Source: Paenibacillus sp. PAMC 26794
GTDB taxonomy: Bacteria > Bacillota > Bacilli > Paenibacillales > Paenibacillaceae
Direction of reading: 5' to 3'
NCBI RefSeq assembly: GCF_000316035.1
Contig: NZ_ANHX01000092.1
Coordinates: 99,328-163,327 of the forward strand
Length of the DNA: 64,000 nt
Shown here piece by piece: positions 1 through 9,600 of the stretch. Made by a program: the position numbers and the translations under genes. Within the stretch, counting starts at the first letter, position 1, and each line of letters begins with the position of its first letter. A model generated the notes under the pieces. The model worked only from the letters and a program-made list of their open reading frames with translations, searched no databases and was not told the origin of the DNA.

Positions 1-2
1 CA

Positions 3-1421
3 AGCGAAGAATTAAGATCAGGGATTCAAACCTCAACGATGATTGATTTGCTGGATCGTTCAGATCGCAGTGCGGAGGAATATTATGCTTTTGGACAGAG
101 TGTCATTGAATTGAAAAAACAAGGCAGAACTAGCGAGATCACAAGGATGCTGTTAGATACAGGTCCAACGATCATATCCGGATTTGAAGAAACGGTAACT
201 GCCATGGAACAACATCAGCAAAACTCGTTGGATACTGGCATTGTAAATGCCAATCAACTCATTCAAAAAGTAATTCGTTTAATCATGATCATTGGAATCA
301 TCTCGATCGTTTTAGGCGCGGTAATTGCTTTGATCATGGGAAGAATCATATCCAAACCGGTTGCACATGTGGCAAGGGCTGCAAGCCGAATTGCTGATGG
401 AGACCTGACGGGTGAGGCCATTGTCGTTCGTAATCGGGATGAGATCGGAGAACTGGCGGAATCCTTCAACAAGATGATGGAGAACTTGCGCCATTTAATC
501 CATCAGGTGGGTCATAATGCAGATCGGGTAGCTGCATCTTCTGAGGAGTTAACGGCAAGTACAGAGCAAACGGCGACAGCGACCGAACAGGTAGCTACAA
601 CGATGGAAGAGATTGCTACGGGTATGGATACGCAGGTGAGTATGGTTGGAGACGGGTTTCATACGATTAATGAATTGTCCACAGGCTTTCAGCAGATGAC
701 AGTGAATACACAAAATATGTCGGATGAAGCAACCAATGCGTCAGCGAAAACCATATCTGGTAATGATGCGGTTCAATCGGCTGTTGGGCAGATGAACTCG
801 ATTCATCAGACTGTACGTGTACTCGCTAAGGTTATTGAAGAACTGGGCAATCATTCAGATGAGATTGGATCTATGGTTGAAAGTATCTCCGAAATATCGG
901 CACAAACAAATCTGTTGTCTCTTAATGCGGCTATTGAAGCTGCGAGAGCAGGTGAGCATGGTCGTGGATTCGAAGTGGTAGCAACCGAGGTGCGCAAGCT
1001 GTCTGATCAATCTGCGAAATCAGCGGAACAGATCAGTGTACTCGTAGCTGCTATACGCAATGGCATGAATAATGCATCACAATCCATGGGAGAAGTAAAC
1101 GCTGAGGTTCAGGAAGGCATAGAACTTGTCCGTAAAGCAGGAGGTACTTTTGAGGAGATTCGTGAAGCTGTCAGCAATGTCGCTGGTCAGACTCAGGAGG
1201 TATCTGCATCCATTGAACAAATGGCGGCGGGTGTGGGGCAGATCAATGTGTCGATGAAGACCATCATGGAAGTAACAGAGAATGCGGCTGCCGGAACAGA
1301 GGAAGTCAGTGCAACGTCCGAGGAGCAACTGTCTGCGATGCAGGAAATCGCTTCGGCGGCTAATGACCTGTCTTCTATGGCGGAAGAGTTACAGGAGTCA
1401 GTCAGTCGATTCAAAGTGTAA
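3..1421 (+). CDS. Methyl-accepting chemotaxis protein, 5' end outside window
   Basis: This is a membrane chemoreceptor that relays ligand binding to CheA/CheW. The reading frame is open from base 3 through the first ATG at 39 with no stop, so the N-terminus and most of the sensor domain lie upstream of the window. Counted from the ATG at 39, a hydrophobic membrane helix lies at about residues 73-103. It is followed by a HAMP domain (about 104-156) and a long helical signalling domain. The signalling domain contains the conserved hairpin tip with NLLSLNAAIEAARAGE. Short helical sequence before the membrane helix fits the end of a four-helix-bundle sensor. No CheR-docking pentapeptide is visible at the C-terminus. 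The ligand cannot be told from this fragment. The family call is firm. Confidence 0.95.
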   Translation, partial: SEELRSGIQTSTMIDLLDRSDRSAEEYYAFGQSVIELKKQGRTSEITRMLLDTGPTIISGFEETVTAMEQHQQNSLDTGIVNANQLIQKVIRLIMIIGIISIVLGAVIALIMGRIISKPVAHVARAASRIADGDLTGEAIVVRNRDEIGELAESFNKMMENLRHLIHQVGHNADRVAASSEELTASTEQTATATEQVATTMEEIATGMDTQVSMVGDGFHTINELSTGFQQMTVNTQNMSDEATNASAKTISGNDAVQSAVGQMNSIHQTVRVLAKVIEELGNHSDEIGSMVESISEISAQTNLLSLNAAIEAARAGEHGRGFEVVATEVRKLSDQSAKSAEQISVLVAAIRNGMNNASQSMGEVNAEVQEGIELVRKAGGTFEEIREAVSNVAGQTQEVSASIEQMAAGVGQINVSMKTIMEVTENAAAGTEEVSATSEEQLSAMQEIASAANDLSSMAEELQESVSRFKV

Positions 1422-1487
1422 TCATGGATATACTTCTGGGTGAAGTTCAATATTTATATATGATCATATCGTGTATGTAAAACAAGT

Positions 1488-1537
1488 GGGTGCCAAGGAG
1501 AACAACAGTTATGCCTGTTCTTCTGGCACCCTTTTTT
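1488..1537 (+). terminator. Rho-independent terminator of the chemoreceptor gene
   Basis: A stem starting GGGTGCCA pairs with TGGCACCC and extends inward through GAGAACA/TGTTCTTC. Six T residues follow immediately. It lies 66 bases after the chemoreceptor stop codon. Confidence 0.85.
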
Positions 1538-1563
1538 GATGAAGTAGCGATCAGTGGGTCATT

Positions 1564-3408
1564 CTAACGAATAGCGACTTTATATGTCCGCAACCAGGTA
1601 TTGATCTGAGTCAGATATGCAAATAACTGGGGACCAGACATGAGCTGCCCGAACCAGGGAAGATTGGAAGCTGCATCTGGTGAAGACGCAAGATTCCGGA
1701 TCTGAGCTTTGTCGATTAAAGGCAAAATAGGTGATGTGGGATCATCCAGGATATCAAGTACCTGTTGTTTGACCGCGGTCAGATATTGAGGATTATGTGT
1801 TTTCGGGTACGGACTCTTTTTACGATATAACACATCGTCAGGCAGGACACCTTCGAGTGCTTTACGCAGAATACCTTTTTCCCGTCCACCCGTTATTTTC
1901 ATTTCCCAAGGGATGTTAAACACATACTGGATCAGACGATGGTCACAGTAAGGTACCCGCACTTCCAGTCCTTCCCCCATGCTCATCCGGTCTTTGCGAT
2001 CCAGAAGTGTAGGCATGAAACGTGTAATGTTCAGGTAGGACATCACCCGCATTTGTGCAGCTTTACCTGTTTCCCCATCCAACAGAGGCACTTCAGCCAC
2101 TGCATCCGAATAGCGGTCTGCCAAATAATCGAGTGGCCGAATCCATTCCCGGATATCCGGGGATAACAACGCTGCTCGCATATCAGGTGCTACAGACCAC
2201 GGAAACGTACCGGAGTTCAGCATATCTTCGCGATGGAACCAGGGGTAACCGCCAAACACTTCATCCGCTGCTTCGCCTGAAATGGCAACGGTGGCACCTT
2301 TTTTGATTTCTTTACAGAACAAATAGAGCGAGGAGTCTACATCTGCCATACCTGGCAGATCCCTGACTAACATGGCCTGTGTCAGTGCATGAACCAGTTC
2401 TCCGTTCTCAATCTCAATCCAGTGATGGTCGGTCTTGAGTTCATCCACCATTCGCTTAATCCAGGGTCCATCTGCACCCGGCTGAAAGGAATGCGCCTGG
2501 AAATGCTTGGCGTTATCCACATAATCGACAGAATACGTACTAATTTGGCCTTGCCCCGTCCGGTTGTAATAATCCACGGCTAACGCAGACAAGGCACTGG
2601 AGTCCAGTCCTCCCGATAAAAGAGAGCATACCGGAACATCCGAAGCCAACTGGCGCTCCAGTGCATCTTGCAAGAGCGTTCGCACCTCTGCTGCCGTCTC
2701 TTCCAGGTTATGTTCGTGATTCTGGCTTTCCAGTTTCCAGTAGGCATAGGTTCGGATACCGTTTCGGTTATAGATCAGCGCGTGCGCAGGCTTAAGTTCG
2801 CTTAGTGAAGAGTATACGCCGTGTCCTGGTGTCCGTGCAGGCCCTACAATAAACACTTCGGCCAATCCTTCCGGGCCCACAGCGGCTTCCACGTCAGGGT
2901 GAATAAGCAGAGCTTTGGGCTCTGAACCAAATACGAGAGTGTCTTTGTTATTACTGTAGAACAGAGGTTTCACGCCAAGGCGATCTCGTGCGATAAAAAC
3001 CTGTTCGCGTCCCCCATCCCATATGGCAAAAGCAAAAATACCGTTAAACCGGTCAACACATGCCGGTCCCCACTCAATATAAGAGGCGAGCAACACTTCC
3101 GTATCACATTGCGTGCGGAACTGATGCCCCCGCTGGAGCAATTCCTTTTTCAACTCGGGTGCATTGTATAGTTCTCCGTTATACACGACGGTATAGGAGG
3201 TATCTCCCTGTAACGCATGCATGGGCTGTGCGCCGTTCTCGGGGTCCATTACACTAAGACGCCGATGTCCAAAGGCACAAGGATTGGAGATCCATGTACC
3301 TGAAGCGTCGGGCCCCCGGTTCGACAAGCTATCCGTCATACGGACCAGCAGCTCTGATTCCTGGGTCAAATCCCGATTCCACTGTATGAAGCCGGTAATA
3401 CCGCACAT
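1564..3408 (-). CDS. asnB: Asparagine synthase (glutamine-hydrolysing), AsnO-like
   Basis: The enzyme converts aspartate, glutamine and ATP to asparagine. The start is placed at the ATG giving MCGITG, because Cys2 must become the N-terminal nucleophile of the class II glutaminase domain. An AGGA Shine-Dalgarno (SD) sequence lies about 10 bases upstream. A ten-codon extension to 3438 is possible but would bury the cysteine. The glutaminase domain spans about residues 1-190, with RGPDASG and YNGELYN motifs. The synthetase domain carries the pyrophosphate loop SGGLDSS at about 264-270. The 614-residue length resembles B. subtilis AsnO, a sporulation-associated paralogue, rather than the longer AsnH. 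A sigma-E-like promoter upstream supports that comparison, but paralogue assignment is inference. The last codons overlap a TTCTAACGAA motif like those at 12 kb. Confidence 0.93.
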   Translation of the reverse strand: MCGITGFIQWNRDLTQESELLVRMTDSLSNRGPDASGTWISNPCAFGHRRLSVMDPENGAQPMHALQGDTSYTVVYNGELYNAPELKKELLQRGHQFRTQCDTEVLLASYIEWGPACVDRFNGIFAFAIWDGGREQVFIARDRLGVKPLFYSNNKDTLVFGSEPKALLIHPDVEAAVGPEGLAEVFIVGPARTPGHGVYSSLSELKPAHALIYNRNGIRTYAYWKLESQNHEHNLEETAAEVRTLLQDALERQLASDVPVCSLLSGGLDSSALSALAVDYYNRTGQGQISTYSVDYVDNAKHFQAHSFQPGADGPWIKRMVDELKTDHHWIEIENGELVHALTQAMLVRDLPGMADVDSSLYLFCKEIKKGATVAISGEAADEVFGGYPWFHREDMLNSGTFPWSVAPDMRAALLSPDIREWIRPLDYLADRYSDAVAEVPLLDGETGKAAQMRVMSYLNITRFMPTLLDRKDRMSMGEGLEVRVPYCDHRLIQYVFNIPWEMKITGGREKGILRKALEGVLPDDVLYRKKSPYPKTHNPQYLTAVKQQVLDILDDPTSPILPLIDKAQIRNLASSPDAASNLPWFGQLMSGPQLFAYLTQINTWLRTYKVAIR

Positions 3409-3504
3409 GGTTTGTTCATCCTTTCTTGGTCGAGTCATTCATCCGTTTGGCTGCTTAGTTACTGGCAACCAGCAAATGTTGTCTTTTCGTCAGAGGTCGT
3501 AACA

Positions 3505-3533
3505 AATATATGCCGAAAGCAGGCATAAAATGT
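3505..3533 (-). promoter_or_regulatory. Candidate sigma-E-type promoter for the asparagine synthase
   Basis: On the minus strand, ACATTTT, a 14-base spacer and CATATATT resemble the mother-cell sigma-E pattern (TCATATT, 14 bases, CATACAAT). It lies about 95 bases upstream of the chosen start. The match is imperfect, so this is a prediction only. Confidence 0.4.
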
Positions 3534-3600
3534 CTGTCCTCTTCGGAAACTAGTTCTAGGGACAACGGCCTCAACATGCCTGTGAAGGAGAGAACATGCA

Positions 3601-3900
3601 ATGGACAGTATGAAGTATTATGTGTCTGTCATGGGCCGCTCCGTTATTCCGGATCCGTCGGTAACATCATATGAATGGATCATTCAGGCAACACCGCAGG
3701 AAGCGGAGCAATTACTGGGACTGCTGAGCCTCATGCAGGAAAAGGAGGAAGAGGCCTTTCCTGGCATGGTATTCCCATGGCCAGATACACCGGAGGAGTC
3801 CGTAAACCGAGCGTATGAAACGGTATTACAACAGGTGTATCGAGAGATTTACCGATTGGGCACACCAGAGACACGATACCAGATTGAACAAAGTACATGA
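3601..3900 (+). CDS. Conserved hypothetical protein, 99 aa
   Basis: I do not recognise this gene. It encodes a 99-residue acidic, soluble protein without signal peptide or membrane segment. An AAGGAG SD sequence lies 10 bases before the ATG, which supports this start. The sequence opens with a predicted strand-like segment (MKYYVSVMGRS). It continues with a helix rich in Glu, Gln and Leu (about residues 31-50), a Pro/Trp-containing turn (FPWPDTP) and a C-terminal helix. It is followed after 31 bases by another unrecognised gene on the same strand, so the two probably share a transcript. It is divergent from the asparagine synthase. No function is proposed. Confidence 0.7.
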   Translation: MDSMKYYVSVMGRSVIPDPSVTSYEWIIQATPQEAEQLLGLLSLMQEKEEEAFPGMVFPWPDTPEESVNRAYETVLQQVYREIYRLGTPETRYQIEQST

Positions 3901-3931
3901 TAAGCACAAAGGAAAAGGAGCGCGATGACGA

Positions 3932-4288
3932 ATGTATGCCATTCAAGATGCCAAAATACGCAGATTAACCGAGGTGGATGGATTGTCTTGTGCAGAGGTT
4001 GAAGTGCAGCCTGGAAATGCCGGAGATCCGTCGTTACTTGTATACGTGGCCTCAACACAGCCCGGAAATTCGCTGGAAGTCGTTCGGATTGTACGCAATC
4101 ACTCCGATTCGGCGATCGACTGGTATAACAATAATATGCATACCGCGTTTGAAGAGGCGACAGAAACAGCATTTGAGAACAGCGAAGGCGTGTCAGTTGA
4201 AGAAGATAAGGCTCGGTTTCAAAGTGAGTTGTTTGCCTTTGGTTTGCTTGGTCCAACACTTGAGCGTTATCTGATCGGTCAGGCTTAA
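3932..4288 (+). CDS. Conserved hypothetical protein, 118 aa
   Basis: I do not recognise this gene. The product is a 118-residue acidic soluble protein. An AAAGGAG SD sequence lies about 11 bases before the ATG. The first half alternates hydrophobic and polar residues in a way that suggests beta strands (LSCAEVEVQPG, SLLVYVAST, SLEVVRIVRN). The second half looks helical. The gene follows another small unknown gene by 31 bases and is followed by a strong terminator, so the pair forms a short operon. Nothing in the sequence indicates catalysis or ligand binding. Confidence 0.7.
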   Translation: MYAIQDAKIRRLTEVDGLSCAEVEVQPGNAGDPSLLVYVASTQPGNSLEVVRIVRNHSDSAIDWYNNNMHTAFEEATETAFENSEGVSVEEDKARFQSELFAFGLLGPTLERYLIGQA

Positions 4289-4364
4289 CAGGTAACGCTC
4301 AAGCAATACATGTGGTTTTAGCGAGATAGAGTTCAATGTTAAGCTATACGTAGACAATGAACAA

Positions 4365-4388
4365 TTGCTATTGCTATTGCTATTGCTG
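4365..4388. repeat. TTGCTA hexamer microsatellite
   Basis: Three perfect TTGCTA copies are followed by a fourth partial copy (TTGCTG). They sit between the small-gene operon and its terminator. Slippage here would not alter a protein. Confidence 0.8.
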
Positions 4389-4421
4389 GTTGCTGCAACT
4401 GTAGCTGCATCTGTAACTGGA

Positions 4422-4453
4422 AAACCCCGCCGTTGTTGAACGGCGGGGTTTGT
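4422..4453. terminator. Bidirectional rho-independent terminator
   Basis: A GC-rich stem (AACCCCGCCGTT/AACGGCGGGGTT) with a three- to four-base loop has T-rich tracts on both strands. It can therefore end the plus-strand small-gene operon and the minus-strand DUF4870 gene. Confidence 0.85.
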
Positions 4454-4483
4454 TATGCGATGGTCAAATCAGGTGGGATGTGA

Positions 4484-4777
4484 TCAAGCATACTCGCGCA
4501 GTACTTGAATCCCTTTGACCACGTTATATACAAAGCTTAATCCGTAGATCACAAAGAATAGAATGACAAACCCGACGGCGGAACCCAGGCTATGCGCAGT
4601 CACGAAGAAATAAAATAACGGAATGGCAGCGAGAAAGGGGAATACATGTGAGAATAAGGCGCGTTTCGCATGTCCCTCAATGTAATCATCCTTGGCAACT
4701 ATCCATATAATGATCGGAAACAGGAACGGGGCAAAGAAAATACTAAAATAGGATAGGGCTGATAAAAGTTGTCTCAT
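4484..4777 (-). CDS. DUF4870-type small membrane protein, 97 aa
   Basis: This is a small integral membrane protein of unknown function. It matches the DUF4870 family in size and pattern: an N-terminal LSYFSIFFAPFLFPIIIW membrane helix, a polar EGHAKRAL loop, and two further hydrophobic helices. The start is the ATG giving MRQLLSAL, since AAGGAG lies 10 bases upstream; an in-frame TTG six codons earlier would place the SD sequence inside the coding region. The gene is convergent with the small-gene operon and shares its bidirectional terminator. No role is inferred. Confidence 0.8.
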   Translation of the reverse strand: MRQLLSALSYFSIFFAPFLFPIIIWIVAKDDYIEGHAKRALFSHVFPFLAAIPLFYFFVTAHSLGSAVGFVILFFVIYGLSFVYNVVKGIQVLREYA

Positions 4778-5008
4778 GACGATTCTCTCCTTCAATGCAT
4801 CTTTGAAATGTATGTATGCAAAAGATTACCCAGCAATTCTGACATTGAAAATGTCTGATGTTAATCTTACTCTAAATGTCCCAATCTCCTCAATATAACC
4901 TGGTTCAAGCTATCATATTCTCAAAGGGATTGGAGTATGAGAATAACACCGAAAAGTACATGTTTGAACCCGTATTTAAGTATAATTATTAATTTTTTTA
5001 TAAAACTA

Positions 5009-5036
5009 TTGAAAAATATAGAAATCAGAGTATAAT
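5009..5036 (+). promoter_or_regulatory. Vegetative promoter for tRNA-Arg copy A
   Basis: TTGAAA, a 16-base spacer and a perfect TATAAT end 33 bases before the mature tRNA. This fits a sigma-A promoter. Confidence 0.7.
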
Positions 5037-5069
5037 AAGAACCGCGCCGAAAATTTATTATACATATTT

Positions 5070-5130
<61 letters not shown>

Positions 5131-5143
<13 letters not shown>

Positions 5144-5317
5144 TAAAAAACAAGAAGCTTCCTTCGGGAAGCTTCTTGTTTTTCGTTCAGGGGAAGAGAA
5201 CCCCAATGGTTCGTCGGAGCATTCACTTCGTTAGCACTACTTCGCAGTCTCGATTGGAAGGAGAGTATCCCTCCTGGGACGTAAAAAAAGAAAAGCTTCC
5301 CCCGGGAAGCTTCTTTT
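5131..5317 (+). repeat. tRNA-tail/terminator tandem repeat, locus A
   Basis: The last 12 bases of the tRNA (CCCTCCTGGGAC, 5131-5142) and the terminator recur 138 bases later (5269-5280, hairpin 5287-5317). About 90 bases of spacer lie between, containing a short GGGG/CCCC hairpin at about 5190-5204. The spacer is clearly homologous to the repeat units next to the second tRNA-Arg gene. The pattern resembles the rtT repeats behind E. coli tyrT, in which the tRNA 3' end is also repeated. Confidence 0.85.
5149..5183 (+). terminator. Terminator of tRNA-Arg copy A
   Basis: A 14-base-pair perfect stem (AACAAGAAGCTTCC and its complement) closed by a TTCG tetraloop is followed by T residues. It starts six bases after the tRNA. 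Confidence 0.92.
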
Positions 5318-5438
5318 GCGTTCTAGGTAAATTGTTTTATTGGTTATACCTATAAATAATATAGAATTTATATATTTAAAGAATAAACAATTCTATGCCA
5401 CAATGAGGATATCGATAACGAAAGCGACGGTGGTATCC

Positions 5439-6209
5439 ATGAAATCATTAAATCAATGGCAAGCAGATGAATATGACAACAAACTGGCTTTTGTGTCCGG
5501 ATACGGCAAAAACTTGATCTCTTGGCTCCAACCCCAAAAAGGGGAATATATCCTTGATCTGGGTTGCGGGACGGGGGATTTAACATATGAAATTTCTCTG
5601 GCCGAAGCTGAAGTTATTGGCATGGATGCATCGACGGACATGATTCGCCGGGCGAGGGAGAAATTCCCTGAACTTGAGTTCGTGGAAGGAGACGGTCATC
5701 AGTTTGAGACGAATAGACTATATGATGCCGTCTTCTCCAATGCAGCCCTGCACTGGATGCGAAGCCCGCGATTAGTGGTGGATAGTATATGGAAATCTTT
5801 GAAGCCCGGAGGGCGTTTCGTAGCAGAATTTGGTGGTAAAGGGAACGTGCAGACCATTGTGAATGCATTAGAGCAGGTTATGGAGCGAAACACGGGCATT
5901 CGTGCATCGGAACGCAATCCTTGGTATTTTCCTTCGATCGGAGAATATAGCTATATTTTAGAGCAACGTGGATTTGTGGTGCGTCATGCCTATCACTATG
6001 ACCGTCCTACCAGATTGGAAGATGGTGAGCAAGGTATAGTAGGCTGGTTGACTCATTTTGGAGGGGACTATTTTGAGGGTCTCAGTCATGAAGAGATACA
6101 ACAAATATGCAAGGAAACCAGTCAGATTGTGATGTCTCACCTTTGGAAAGATGATGCGATGTATGCCGATTACAAGCGTCTGCGTATTGAAGCCGTGAAG
6201 CCAAAATAA
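5439..6209 (+). CDS. Class I SAM-dependent methyltransferase (Tam-like)
   Basis: This is a soluble Rossmann-fold methyltransferase, 256 residues from the ATG giving MKSLNQWQADEYD. The frame is open further upstream (ATG at 5403, TTG at 5340). Family members usually begin near MKSLNQW, but no strong SD sequence decides between the starts. Motif I (ILDLGCGTGDL) binds S-adenosylmethionine. An acidic VIGMDAS follows at the end of strand 2, and NAALHWM matches the motif typical of trans-aconitate methyltransferases and their relatives. The substrate is unknown. It lies alone between the tRNA repeat array and a terminator, in the accessory segment bounded by the two tRNA genes. Confidence 0.85.
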   Translation: MKSLNQWQADEYDNKLAFVSGYGKNLISWLQPQKGEYILDLGCGTGDLTYEISLAEAEVIGMDASTDMIRRAREKFPELEFVEGDGHQFETNRLYDAVFSNAALHWMRSPRLVVDSIWKSLKPGGRFVAEFGGKGNVQTIVNALEQVMERNTGIRASERNPWYFPSIGEYSYILEQRGFVVRHAYHYDRPTRLEDGEQGIVGWLTHFGGDYFEGLSHEEIQQICKETSQIVMSHLWKDDAMYADYKRLRIEAVKPK

Positions 6210-6296
6210 AGTAGAATTTTGCAATATTTCGAAATGTTTATCGTTGTTAAATGAATTATATCGATTTTTTGTAAACTAATCACTCTTTACCCATAT

Positions 6297-6338
6297 ACCA
6301 GGAATCTCTTTCGGATAAGAGGCTCTTGGTCTTTTTTT
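6297..6338 (+). terminator. Terminator after the methyltransferase
   Basis: ACCAGGAATCTCTT pairs with AAGAGGCTCTTGGT, allowing G-U pairs and one mismatch, and seven T residues follow. The remaining bases of the 6210-6601 gap are AT-rich and I see no gene there. Confidence 0.7.
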
Positions 6339-6601
6339 ATGCATTATTTTAAAAATAAAATATTCAAACGACAAATAATTACAAATGGATATTTTTATCG
6401 TACTCAAGACCCATATAAGTAATTTCTATATCATATTTGTAAGTATTTAGAAGGGAAATGTGGTATTTTGATAGAATAATTTACCAAGGGTCAATCTTCT
6501 TGCAGATAGGCGGTGAAATTGGAGTGTGTATTGCAGTACGCACAAACAGCAGGAACCCATCATTTGGTGACGTATTCACATTTAAAAGGAGGGGCAAAGC
6601 C

Positions 6602-9600
6602 TTGAGTAAACGATTGATATCCACGTTATTAAGTGTTCTGATGGTCTTTTCCATTATTCTCCCCGCGGCTGGAGCCGCTCCCACAGATTCAGTTATTCAG
6701 CTTGACAACTTACCCAGTACAGCCGAAGCCAAACAATGGAGAGAGATTCTTGCAGGACGGGAAGCAAAACTTGCCGCAGATCCATTTTTGGATAAAAGCT
6801 TGGAAGGTCTGGGTGGAGAGAACACCCGAGTGATCGTTGAGCTTTCCAATAAACCTGTTGCAGTAGCGCAAGGTGAATCAACCCTCTCTGGAAAATCTTT
6901 TACCTCCTCTATGGAAACAAAGGCTGTGACTCAAGTTGAGCAACAACAACAGTCATTTGTACATAGCCTCACTCAGAAGAAAATCAAACATGAAGTACTG
7001 GAAGAATATGCATATGCCCTGAATGGTGTAGCGATTGAGCTTAAAGGAAACCAGGTGGGACAATTGCTTCAAATACCTGGTGTGGTCAGCGTATATCCTG
7101 ACCTTGAAGTTACAATAGCGCCCGAGACAGATGAAGTGAACCCGTACATGAAAGACACAGCGCCTTTTATTGGTGCACCTGAAGTATGGGATCTGGGTTA
7201 CAAAGGAAATGGCATTAAAGTCGGAGTCATCGATACAGGGATTGACTATGAACATCCTAATTTGCAGGAAGCTTACAAAGGCGGATGGGACTTTGTTGGA
7301 AACGACAATGATCCGTATGAAGCGACATATCAGGAATGGAAAGCTTCGGGTGAACCTGAGTTCAATGATACTGGAAGCGCCTATTACACCTCCCACGGTA
7401 CGCACGTAGCGGGTACCGTTGCTGCTCGCGAAGCGGGGGACTACGGTATTGTTGGTGTTGCTCCTGAAGCAGATATCTATGCTTACCGTGTACTTGGACC
7501 GTATGGTAGTGGTCAAACATCATGGGTACTCGGCGGAATTGATCGTTCTGTTCAAGATGGCATGGACGTAATTAATCTCTCGTTGGGTAACGCCGCCAAC
7601 GACCCGAGTTATATTACTTCAGTTGCCCTGAACAATGCGATGTTGTCTGGTGTGACAGCGGTTGTAGCAAGTGGTAACAGTGGACCTAACCGTTATACAC
7701 TCGGTTCTCCGGGTGCGTCTGCAATGGCCATTACGGTAGGTAACTCTACAGGACCTAGCCAGCTGATTACAGCCGATACTCACTTCTGGATTGGTGAGGA
7801 AGGCGAAGAGGCACAACCTGAACAACAACCGGTGCCAGAGGTTGAACAATCTCCTGAACTGGGTACAGCACCTGGAACAGAAGCACCAGCAGTTTCAGTG
7901 CAAGGTGTACCCGCAACTGCTGATGAGGAAAGTGCAGCGGCTGTGGAGGACACAGTTTCTAACGAAGCTAAAGTTCCGAATGTAGAAGAAGCTACAACAG
8001 AAGAAAATACTCCATCTGCATCACCTTCTGCACCCGTTGAAGCTTCTCCTGAAGCTGCCCCTGTGGAAGAAGAGGCTGTAATTGCTCCGGCTGAAGCTCC
8101 ACTGGCTATTACAGAGTCGGTTTACCGTCTGGATCTGATGGGATGGAGCCTGTCAGCAGACCCTGAAACTGTTTTGACAGGGAAATATGAGCTTGAATTT
8201 GCAGCACTGGGTAAACCAACTGATTTTGAAGGCAAGGATTTTACAGGTAAAGTCGCATTGATTCAGCGGGGTGAACTGGCATTTGTAGAGAAAGTCGCCA
8301 ATGCCAAAGCAGCTGGAGCCGTGGCTGTTATTGTATATAACAACATTCCGGGTCCAATCGGTGTAAGTCTGGGCGATAACTTTGAACTCATTCCAACACT
8401 GAGCATGTCCAAGGAAGATGGAGATGTGATCAAGGCTGAGCTGGACGCAGGCCAAGCCGTTGAAGTGAGCTTTAGTGATTTTGAACGTTCCCAAACTCCG
8501 GGCGATGAAATGAGTTCATCCAGTTCACGTGGACCTGCTAAGGTGACGCTGGACATCAAACCGGATATTGTTGCACCAGGTACAAGCATTTTGTCTACGA
8601 TTCCTGCCTACGGCAAGGATGAGCCAGATGCAGATTACGCACAAGCTTATGATCGTAAATCAGGTACAAGTATGGCTACACCTCATGTAGCAGGTTTGAT
8701 TGCGCTGTTGATTGAGAAGCATCCGGACTGGACGCCATTTGATATCAAAGTTGCGCTCATGAACAATAGTAAAGTGCTGGATACAACCAAGTTTGATGTA
8801 TTTGATCAAGGTGCTGGCCGTATTCAGGCTGTTAATACCATTGATCCTGCTGCTTTTGTCAAAGTGCTTGATGTAACTCAATACACAGAAAGTGGCTCTG
8901 TTGTTGAAAAGGAAAATATCACCGGAAGTATCAACTACGGTAATTTCCTGAGCACAGATGAAAAGACGATTACCAAAACGATTAAAGTTGAAGCGCTGAA
9001 TGGTAGTGGCGGGGATTACACCGTAAATGTGAATCCAACTCGTAATGTCGCTGGTGTATCCGTTGCGGTGGACAAGAGTTCCTTCACACTGAATGGTGAG
9101 GAAGAACTTGCAGTGACCATCACCGTTCCGCGTGGGGTTACTGTGACTACAGAAGCACAAGGATACATTGAGTTCTCAAACGGAACCAGTACTTTTACTG
9201 TTCCATATGTTGCTCATTTCAACGTTACGTTGAGTGGAGTTAAGTATATCGAAACCGTAAAAGGCACTGAGAAAAATCCATTCCACTATCCATTGAAGGC
9301 TGATGGTACGTTGGATACGCTGAATGTTGCGATGGAATTCTATAATCCGATGACATTTGCCCTGATTGAAATCTATGATGGTCTTAATCCGGAAGGTGGA
9401 TATTATCAAGATGGTTATATTGGCTCCATCTTTGGTAACTATTTTAACTTCAATGCCAATGCAAGATACAATCTTGCTTGGGACGGCTCATATGCAGATT
9501 ACACAACCGATGAAGTGACTGAGATTCCGGATGGTTTATATACGGTAGACATCACTACTATTGGTACGGACGGCAAAACCTATAAGGAAGACACTTCGCC

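Noticed and set aside
6458..6601. 48-codon N-terminal extension of the S8 protease
   Set aside because: The signal peptide starts at the TTG after AAAGGAGGGG; an extension would bury it.
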